The notes beneath the pieces are model-generated. The model made no database searches and had not been told where the DNA came from. It saw only the letters and a list, made by a program, of their open reading frames with translations. From Opitutaceae bacterium (lineage in GTDB: Bacteria > Verrucomicrobiota > Verrucomicrobiia > Opitutales > Opitutaceae): a stretch of DNA of 32,962 bases. Positions 27,538-32,962 of this stretch are shown here, piece by piece. The first letter of the stretch is position 1. Each line of letters opens with the position of its first letter. The stretch covers positions 1-32,962 of the forward strand of contig JAUYAK010000122.1 of the NCBI GenBank assembly GCA_030693515.1, given 5' to 3'. The translations under genes were made by a program, and so were the position numbers.

Positions 27538-28383
27538 TCAGCGCTTACTCTTGGTCTTTTTCTTGGGCTTGTCCTCGTCATCATCATCGGAGTCCTCGTC
27601 GTCTTCGTCCTCGTCGTCATCATCATCATCGTCGTCGAGGTCGTCCTCATCGTCGTCGGACTTGGCGGCACTCTTTTCCTTCTTTTTGCCGTCGGCGCCG
27701 ACTTCGTCGCCGGCGGGCTCCTCGTCCTCGTCCCACTTGAGCGACTCGTCGTTCTTGAGTTTCTCTTCCTCGGCTTCGTCGAGTTCGGGCAGATCGTCGT
27801 CACCGCCCTCGTCCTCGGCGCCCTTGGCGGGGGCTTCTTCGTCGGTGTCGTAGCCGGCGGGCATGTAGTCGAGGATGGAGGTGAGTTCCTCGAAGGTGTG
27901 GACCGCCTTCCCTTGGATGAAATTGCTGTTCTGGTCCTCGCGGATCTCGTCCTCGACCTCGTCGACGGTGAGCTTGGACTCGAACTTGAAGAGATCGTTG
28001 AGCATCTTCACGCGGCAGCGCGTGACGTGGTCAAGCAGATCGGCGTAGGGCCCGTTTTCCTCGTCGAGGATGTCGGGCAGGCCGAAGAGCTTGTCCTCGG
28101 ATTCGACGAGCGACTCCTTGACGCGCTTGAGGCGGACCGTGCCGTTGCCGAGATCCTTCTCGATGCGGAACGGGATGAACGCCGCATCGAAAATATCCTG
28201 ATTGAATCCGTAGTCGCGCACCGGATCGAGCAGCTCAATGAGGTGCTGGACCTGGCGGGGGTCGATGATGCTGAGACCATCGACGTCCCAGCGCACGGGG
28301 TCGCTGGTCTCGGAGACCCACCAGTTATGATCGTCGCCGATGCGGACGACGCACCAATTGAGTGTGGAAGTAGCTTTGGCCAT
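27538..28383 (-). CDS. Conserved-looking protein with long acidic tail and basic end
   Basis: A 281-residue protein I cannot assign to a family. Residues 1-175 look globular (MAKATSTLNWCVVRIGDDHN, WWVSETSDPVRWDVDGLSI, then mixed charged helices). From about 180 the chain is increasingly acidic, and residues 243-271 are almost wholly Asp/Glu/Ser; the last ten are basic (KPKKKTKSKR). Such acidic tails occur in the RNA polymerase delta subunit and in proteins that bind basic partners, but the N-terminal part does not look like delta. The acidic stretch is encoded by runs of GAC/GAT/GAA codons, a trinucleotide-like tract (27567-27660) that could vary in length. The frame is solid: the terminator lies just beyond its stop, and it diverges from pyrD. 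Confidence 0.8.
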   Translation of the reverse strand: MAKATSTLNWCVVRIGDDHNWWVSETSDPVRWDVDGLSIIDPRQVQHLIELLDPVRDYGFNQDIFDAAFIPFRIEKDLGNGTVRLKRVKESLVESEDKLFGLPDILDEENGPYADLLDHVTRCRVKMLNDLFKFESKLTVDEVEDEIREDQNSNFIQGKAVHTFEELTSILDYMPAGYDTDEEAPAKGAEDEGGDDDLPELDEAEEEKLKNDESLKWDEDEEPAGDEVGADGKKKEKSAAKSDDDEDDLDDDDDDDDEDEDDEDSDDDDEDKPKKKTKSKR

Positions 28384-28562
28384 GAGTGTCAGGTCTGATT
28401 TTTGGCGCAGCGTGCGAGTGGGTTTTCAAAAAACAAGCACAAAAGCCGCGAGCCCGAAATCGTGCGTGCGCAAGCGGAGGTCCGGTGGAAAAGCCTCTGG
28501 AAACGCGGCTTCGGACGCGCGATTCTTGCCAAGCACCACGGGGGGACGCAGCGTCGCGCGCG

Positions 28563-29630
28563 ATGGATAATTTCTACGAGACCGTCATCCGGCCGCAACT
28601 CTTCCGGCGCGATTCGGAGGAGGCCCACGAGCTGGGGGTGGATGCGCTGGCGCTGCTGGGTCGGCTGGCGCCGCTGCGCGCTGCGCTGGAATGGTGGACG
28701 CGCCGCGGGACGGCGCGGGCGCGCCCGGTCGAGGTCTTTGGCCTGAAGTTTCCGAACGCTGTGGGCCTCGCCGCCGGCTTCGACAAGAACGCCCGCGCCT
28801 GGCCCGCTGCCGCCGCGCTCGGCTTCGGCCACGTCGAGATCGGCACCGTCACCGCGCTCGCGCAGGACGGGAATCCGAAGCCGCGGATGTTTCGCTACCC
28901 GGCGGAGGAGGCGGTGATCAACCGGATGGGGTTCAACAACCAGGGCTCCGAGGCGGTCGCCGCCCGGCTGGCCCGGCAGCCCGGACCCGGCGCGCGCCGC
29001 ATCCCGCTCGGCGTGAATCTTGGCAAGTCCAAGGTCACCGCCATTGAGCACGCGCCGGAGGATTACCTCGCGAGCTTCCATCGGCTCGCGGGCTTCGCCG
29101 ACTACCTCGTGCTCAATGTCTCGAGCCCCAACACGCCCAACCTCCGCCAGCTGCAGGATGAGTCGCGCCTGCGCGAGCTGCTGGGCGCCGTGACGTCCGC
29201 CAACGCCGCGCGCGCCGCGCAGCCCGGCCAGCGCCGCGTGCCGCTCCTCCTCAAGATCGCGCCCGATCTCACCTGGCCGCAGATCGACGCCGTGCTGGGC
29301 GTGATCGCGGAATACCGGCTCGACGGCGTGATCGCGACCAACACCACGCTCGCGCGACCGGGCTTCTTCGCGGGCGTCAACGAAGCCGGCGGCCTCAGCG
29401 GCGCGCCCGTGCGGCGGCGCTCGACCGAGATCGTCGGCTACATCGCCCGCGCGACCGGCGGACGCCTGCCGATCATCGGGGTGGGGGGCATCACGGATGT
29501 CGAAGGCGCGGCCGAGAAACTCGATGCGGGCGCGGCGCTCGTGCAGGTTTACACCGGGATGATTTATCGCGGGCCGTTTTTCGCCGCGGAACTCGCGCGC
29601 GGCTTGGTCGAGCGGCAGCGCGCGCGGTGA
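28563..29630 (+). CDS. pyrD: Dihydroorotate dehydrogenase (quinone), class 2
   Basis: A 355-residue membrane-associated flavoenzyme oxidising dihydroorotate to orotate with quinone in pyrimidine synthesis. The class 2 type is shown by the N-terminal amphipathic extension (MDNFYETVIRPQLFRRDSEE, then AHELG) and the body: VGLAAGFDKNA, VEIGTVT, NRMGFNNQG, LGVNLGKSK, NVSSPNTPNLRQLQ with the class 2 catalytic Ser region, and the FMN phosphate motif GVGGI and VYTGMIYRGP. The start at 28563 begins the extension; the open frame upstream to 28386 is not expected for PyrD. It shares a 179-bp divergent region with the acidic protein gene. Confidence 0.95.
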   Translation: MDNFYETVIRPQLFRRDSEEAHELGVDALALLGRLAPLRAALEWWTRRGTARARPVEVFGLKFPNAVGLAAGFDKNARAWPAAAALGFGHVEIGTVTALAQDGNPKPRMFRYPAEEAVINRMGFNNQGSEAVAARLARQPGPGARRIPLGVNLGKSKVTAIEHAPEDYLASFHRLAGFADYLVLNVSSPNTPNLRQLQDESRLRELLGAVTSANAARAAQPGQRRVPLLLKIAPDLTWPQIDAVLGVIAEYRLDGVIATNTTLARPGFFAGVNEAGGLSGAPVRRRSTEIVGYIARATGGRLPIIGVGGITDVEGAAEKLDAGAALVQVYTGMIYRGPFFAAELARGLVERQRAR

Positions 29631-29664
29631 GCACCGGCGCGCGCGGGCGTTTTCATTTCAGGGC

Positions 29665-29693
29665 TGGACAAGCCCCGGGCGATCTTCCTTAGT
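29665..29693 (+). promoter_or_regulatory. Candidate promoter of tRNA-Leu
   Basis: TGGACA (29665-29670), 17 bases, CTTAGT (29688-29693), ending 22 bp before the tRNA. The box is weak, but the same (C)TTAGTCC/CTAGTCC string occurs before the tRNA-Gly gene at 31506-31513, which supports it a little. Confidence 0.3.
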
Positions 29694-29715
29694 CCGCGTT
29701 CCTCGTTTTCCAACT

Positions 29716-29800
29716 GCTCGGGTGGTGGAATTGGTAGACACACATGTTTGAGGTGCATGTGCCGCAAGGCGTGCAGGTTCGAGTCCTGTCCCGAGCACCA
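29716..29800 (+). tRNA. tRNA-Leu (anticodon GAG)
   Basis: Acceptor GCTCGGG (29716-29722) pairs with CCCGAGC (29790-29796); discriminator A and encoded CCA follow. The anticodon arm is CATGT-TTGAGGT-GCATG, so the anticodon is GAG (reads CUC/CUU). The long variable arm GCC-GCAA-GGC marks a type II tRNA, and the T arm is GCAGG-TTCGAGT-CCTGT. Confidence 0.97.
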
Positions 29801-29890
29801 GTTGGAAAAATGAGGCCGACGCAGCGACGCTGCGATTTCTGGCTGAGTAACGGCGGGCCGGGACGGTGTTTCCCGTTGACCGGCCGGAGC

Positions 29891-31324
29891 ATGGCGCGAT
29901 TCATGGAGCGCATGGCGCCCAGCGTCCTCATCGTCGACGACGAGAAACACACCCGCGAAGGACTCCAGCAGGCTCTCGCCGAGACCTACGATGTCTCCAT
30001 CGCGGCCAATGCCGAGGAGGCGTTCAACCTGCTCGACAGCCAGCCCTACGACGTGGTGCTCACCGATCTGCGGATGCCCGGCAAGTCGGGCCTCAAGGTC
30101 ATCGACAAGGCTCTCGCACTCCCGCACCGCCCCGCCGTGCTGATGATGACGGCCTACGGCAGCATCGACAGCGCGGTCGAGGCGATGAAGCGCGGCGCGG
30201 TGGATTTCCTCACCAAGCCCGTCAACATCGAGCGGCTCGAGGTGCTCATCCAGCGCGCGCTCAAGACCCGGACCCTCGAGGTCGAGGTGCAGCAGCTGCA
30301 CGAGCGCCTCGACGAGAAATTCAAGATCGAGGGCATCATCGGCACCTCCTCCAGCCTGAAGGCCGTGATCGACAAGATGAAACTCGTCGCGCCCTCGCGC
30401 GCCACGATCCTGATCGAGGGCGAGTCCGGCACCGGCAAGGAGCTGATCGCGCAGGCCATCCACCAGGCGAGCCCGCGGGCGCGCGGGGCCTTTGTGGCGG
30501 TGCATTGCGCGGCGCTCTCGGAAAACCTGCTCGAGAGCGAACTCTTCGGCCACGAGCTCGGCTCGTTCACGGGCGCGACGGAGCGCCGCATCGGCCGCTT
30601 CGAGTCCGCCGCCGGCGGCACGCTCTTCCTCGACGAGATCGGCGAGATCTCGCAGTCCACCCAGGTGAAGCTCCTGCGCTTCCTCGAGACCAAGGCGATC
30701 GAGCGCGTCGGCGGCTCCAAGCCCCTCGAGCTCGACGTGCGCCTCGTCGCCGCGACCAACCGCAACCTCGAGCAGATGGTGCGTGACGGAAAATTCCGCG
30801 AGGATCTGTTTTTTCGCCTCAACGTCGTGCGCCTGCTCATGCCGCCGCTGCGGGATCGCATCGACGACATCCCGCTGCTGCTGGCGCATTTCATCCGCGT
30901 GTTTTCCGACGAAAACGGCGTGCCGCCGCTCACGGTTGAGGCCGGCGCGCTGCGCACCCTCCAGGCCTACGCGTGGCCGGGCAATATCCGCGAGCTGCGG
31001 AATTTCTGCGAAAACGCCGTCGTGCTTCGCCGCGGCGGCAGCCTCACGGAATATGATCTCGAGCCCAAGTTCCGCGGCGAAGGCGAACCGGTGGTCGTCA
31101 GCGGCCCGGGCGTAGCGGCGGCGAATGTCGCGGCCGCGACCGCCGCGCCCGCGTCGGCGGGGCCTTCGCTCTCGGTCGAGGAAAACGAGAAACGTCTGCT
31201 GCGCGAGGCCCTGCTCAAGGCCCGCGGCAACCGCACCCAGGCCGCCGAGCTGATGGGCGTGAGCCGCCGCACCTTGCACCGCAAGATCGCCCAGTGGCCC
31301 GAGCTCGATGTGATCGATCGCTGA
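29891..31324 (+). CDS. NtrC-family sigma-54-dependent response regulator
   Basis: A 477-residue transcription activator. Receiver domain (about 12-125): acidic pair in VLIVDDE, phospho-acceptor D59 in VVLTDLRMPG, K109 in FLTKPVN. Central AAA+ domain: Walker A GESGTGKE (177-184), the sigma-54 contact loop GSFTGA (224-229, Ser for the usual Ala), TLFLDEIGE and WPGNIREL. A short Ala-rich linker (about 405-425) leads to a Fis-type helix-turn-helix (about 437-466, GNRTQAAELMGVSRRTLHRK). Three near starts are possible (29891, 29903, 29912); the last leaves MAPSVLIVDDE, the shortest reasonable form. No kinase gene is adjacent; the GAF kinase at 11218 is of a fitting type. The gene follows tRNA-Leu by about 90 bp. 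Confidence 0.93.
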   Translation: MARFMERMAPSVLIVDDEKHTREGLQQALAETYDVSIAANAEEAFNLLDSQPYDVVLTDLRMPGKSGLKVIDKALALPHRPAVLMMTAYGSIDSAVEAMKRGAVDFLTKPVNIERLEVLIQRALKTRTLEVEVQQLHERLDEKFKIEGIIGTSSSLKAVIDKMKLVAPSRATILIEGESGTGKELIAQAIHQASPRARGAFVAVHCAALSENLLESELFGHELGSFTGATERRIGRFESAAGGTLFLDEIGEISQSTQVKLLRFLETKAIERVGGSKPLELDVRLVAATNRNLEQMVRDGKFREDLFFRLNVVRLLMPPLRDRIDDIPLLLAHFIRVFSDENGVPPLTVEAGALRTLQAYAWPGNIRELRNFCENAVVLRRGGSLTEYDLEPKFRGEGEPVVVSGPGVAAANVAAATAAPASAGPSLSVEENEKRLLREALLKARGNRTQAAELMGVSRRTLHRKIAQWPELDVIDR

Positions 31325-31354
31325 GGCGGGGGCCACGGCGGTTTTTTGATTTTT

Positions 31355-31409
31355 GTGGGAGCGAGCTTGCTCGCGACTTTCCGGATGTCGCGAGCTAGCT
31401 CGCTCCCAC
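31355..31409. repeat. REPIN with GTGG tags, near-perfect inverted repeat
   Basis: Left arm 31355-31377 begins GTGGGAGCGAGCTTGCTCGC and ends GAC. The right arm (31387-31409), inverted, differs at one base of 23 (CTTG apex becomes CTAG). A 9-bp spacer separates them and TTTTT precedes the left tag. It belongs to the same family as the element at 27376. The motif is strikingly like the GTGGGAG-type REPs known from Pseudomonas. The rest of 31325-31485 has no gene. Confidence 0.9.
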
Positions 31410-31485
31410 ACGAAGCCATCGCGCGCAATTTATCGGGTGGATAACCAGGCGACGCGCACTGGATTTCTCCGTTCCAAAATAGCAG

Positions 31486-31513
31486 TTGACGGATGCGAGT
31501 GCGGGCCTAGTCC
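31486..31513 (+). promoter_or_regulatory. Candidate promoter of tRNA-Gly
   Basis: TTGACG (31486-31491), 16 bases, TAGTCC (31508-31513), 14 bp before the tRNA 5' end. The -35 is good and the -10 poor; the placement relative to the tRNA fits. Confidence 0.4.
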
Positions 31514-31527
31514 TAGCACCCTGTTTT

Positions 31528-31603
<76 letters not shown>

Positions 31604-31611
31604 TTTAAGTT

Positions 31612-31641
31612 AAGGCCCCTTGTTGCGAAACAGGGGGCCTT
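31612..31641 (+). terminator. Terminator after tRNA-Gly
   Basis: AAGGCCCC-T-TGTT (31612-31624), loop GCGA, AACA-G-GGGGCCTT (31629-31641): a 13-bp stem with one T-G pair, followed by CTTAT. It starts 8 bp after the tRNA CCA end. The T-tract is short. Confidence 0.75.
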
Positions 31642-31760
31642 CTTATGTCTAAGCGCGACAATGGGAGGGCGTTGTGGAGGTTGGCTTGAAGCGACCGACA
31701 ACGATACGCGCCGACCCGAAAAGGCAGCCTGTGACCGGGGCGTGCGTGTGTTTCTGTGTG

Positions 31761-32279
31761 TCATTTTCCGGCGAGTGATTGGTCGATCTGGCGGTGAATT
31801 TCTTTCGGATCGTAGGCCGCCTTTGCGACGACATGCAGGATCGGCAAACCAGCTGAGGCAAACACCGTGTCAACGAAGGCGTCCCTTGCGATGCGGTCAT
31901 GTTCGTCGTGAGAGCTGTCGTCTAGCTCGATACCGAGGAGCGGCGCTCCATCGGTCTGGTGCATAAGGAGGAAATCCACGTGCTTCGCGCTGATCCGATT
32001 CAAGGCCCGCTGGCGGTCCCCGCGTTCGAGGCCTTTTTTGATGCCGAACACATCGGCGAGCCGAACTTTACTGGCGATGGTCACTCCCTCGTAGTTCAGT
32101 GACTCAAGAACCCCAAGAAACGATCTCTCCGCGGGGCTGAAGAGCGATTTCTTCAGATAGTAAACATCCGGCTTCTCGGTGGTTTGTTGGGACGCGCTCT
32201 TTGCCTTGAGTGCCATCAGTGCGACAGCGACAGCTACGAGAACAACGACCAAAACGATGGCGACAATAGGGAAGCTCAT
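31761..32279 (-). CDS. DUF2726 protein with N-terminal membrane helix
   Basis: A 172-residue protein. The start at 32279 opens a strong membrane helix (about residues 3-24, FPIVAIVLVVVLVAVAVALM), followed by a DUF2726 domain: YYLKKSLFSPAERSFLGVLE, a central segment with VRLADVF, and LLGIELDDSSHDEHDRIARD followed by ILHVVAKAAY near the C-terminus. The ELDD...H and later strand pattern resembles the restriction-endonuclease-like core, so a nuclease-related or nucleic-acid-binding role is sometimes inferred for the family; the activity is not established. Composition is lower in G+C and less codon-biased than the housekeeping genes, and it lies just beyond a tRNA, which fits acquired DNA. Confidence 0.85.
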   Translation of the reverse strand: MSFPIVAIVLVVVLVAVAVALMALKAKSASQQTTEKPDVYYLKKSLFSPAERSFLGVLESLNYEGVTIASKVRLADVFGIKKGLERGDRQRALNRISAKHVDFLLMHQTDGAPLLGIELDDSSHDEHDRIARDAFVDTVFASAGLPILHVVAKAAYDPKEIHRQIDQSLAGK

Positions 32280-32962
32280 TGGAGCGCATGTTGAGTTGGC
32301 AGTGAGAAAGACGGCAACCCCGTTTCCCCCATGCCCCTCCTCCGCCGTGACGGCAAAACCGGCGCCGTCGTCCTCTCCAAAGACCGCGACCGGGTTCTTG
32401 CCGACACACTCACTCCGGACGCGTGGGCCATGCCCGCCATGACGCCATAGAGCGACAGGCTGTGCGGTTGCGAACCGACATTGATCTCGAGGCACGGCAG
32501 GCCGGCAACGAACGGCGTGAGGAGGAGGCAGAGGCGGAAGGGCGGCCGAAGTTTCATCCAGCGATGATTTCCTTCCGCCGACCAGCGCGCCAAGGGTCTG
32601 GCTACCGGCTCGGCGGTAGGAACGAAGGCAATGAGCTCAAAAAGTCAGATTGGTGGGCATTGGCTCCGAGTGCCCGTCTCGGGAGTTGATCGGTTGGACC
32701 CGTGGCCCTAGTGGAGCGGAGGCGCAGGCTGTCCTAAATAAAATGCCTGCCGGCACTCACACTTCACCTCTACCCGCAGCGGCGACCCGCATGCCCTCCC
32801 CGCGAAGCTCGAGGCAGGGGTCGAGGGTCATGGCGATTGTGAAATTCACCCGCTTAATTTTGGGGGTTATGCCATTCGATTCGCCGGTTTGCGCACGAAA
32901 GAACCGTGGTGCGAGCGGACGATGGCCATCAGCCCCGTTCGCATGGTCGCCTCGAACCTGCT
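32280..32962. other. Right end of window: no confident gene
   Basis: Only weak frames are seen. A minus-strand frame beginning at 32557 (MKLRPPFRLCLLLTPFVAG) looks like a signal peptide but its remainder reads as degenerate, low-quality protein. Near the edge both strands are open: minus strand from the window end to a stop at 32757-32759 (contains FTIAMTLDPCLELRGEGMRV) and plus strand from about 32739 to the end (contains LNFGGYAIRFAGLRTKEPWC), with no start codon on the plus frame near its beginning. Either could be part of a gene truncated by the window or a repeat. No hairpin pair like those elsewhere was found here. Confidence 0.4.

Noticed and set aside
29564-31411. 615-codon minus-strand frame across tRNA-Leu and the response regulator
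   Set aside because: It reads through a tRNA gene and is antisense to the NtrC-type regulator; shadow frame.
32331-32450. Short plus-strand frame (MPLLRRDGKTGAVVLSKDRD start)
   Set aside because: Only 39 codons, no recognisable family or ribosome binding site; not enough to call a gene.

Overview
This is a GC-rich bacterial chromosome segment (about two thirds G+C in most genes). The enzymes, the frequent lack of clear Shine-Dalgarno sequences, and the mix of pectin enzymes with many dispersed palindromes suggest a Verrucomicrobiota bacterium, probably of the Opitutaceae. That placement is inference; no rRNA gene is present to settle it. Most content is housekeeping, with a plant-polysaccharide cluster at the left and a lower-GC accessory stretch at the right.

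Layout. 229-5788: pectin utilisation: oligogalacturonate lyase (PL22 type), a secreted alpha/beta-hydrolase esterase, a class A beta-lactamase-fold serine hydrolase, and on the opposite strand a rhamnogalacturonan lyase (PL11). 5972-7834: a tight operon of two paralogous SPFH/band-7 membrane proteins and a 65-residue two-helix membrane protein. 7896-10941: DEAD-box RNA helicase with a DbpA-type tail, HNH endonuclease, and a double-ACT protein. 11021-15897 (minus): a two-GAF histidine kinase coupled to a tiny membrane protein, and glnD. 16058-19533: valS and an NADPH-dependent FMN reductase. 19611-20395: a REP-associated tyrosine transposase (RAYT) between palindromic repeats. 20406-26128 (minus): thrS, cysS, a Tat-exported sugar isomerase/epimerase-like protein and a secreted SASA-type esterase. 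26258-31324: hemB, an acidic protein of unknown function (minus), pyrD, tRNA-Leu(GAG) and an NtrC-type regulator. 31528-32962: tRNA-Gly(GCC), a DUF2726 protein and a stretch without a confident gene.

The most striking signal is a dense set of REP-like elements, nearly all between genes: more than a dozen loci in 33 kb. Most are inverted pairs of short hairpins with a GTAG or GTGG tetranucleotide at the foot, the architecture known for RAYT/REP (REPIN, BIME) systems. The RAYT gene lies between two 60-bp copies of one such pair, identical at 59 of 60 positions. Arms at four other places (20376, 24192, 27376, 31355) share the CTTG apex of the RAYT-flanking arms, while their stems differ by paired substitutions. 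Other families (a CAAAGTAG-GGGCGGGTC type, a GTGGAG type, a nested 111-bp type) have different apices and probably depend on other transposases elsewhere in the genome. One element supplies the stop codon of a gene and another appears to have rewritten a C-terminus.

The genes do not form one pathway. Ogl, the PL11 lyase and the two esterases would together strip and cut pectin. GlnD, the ACT protein, the sensor kinase and the NtrC-type regulator are regulatory. valS, thrS, cysS, the helicase and the two tRNAs serve translation; hemB and pyrD serve haem and pyrimidine synthesis.
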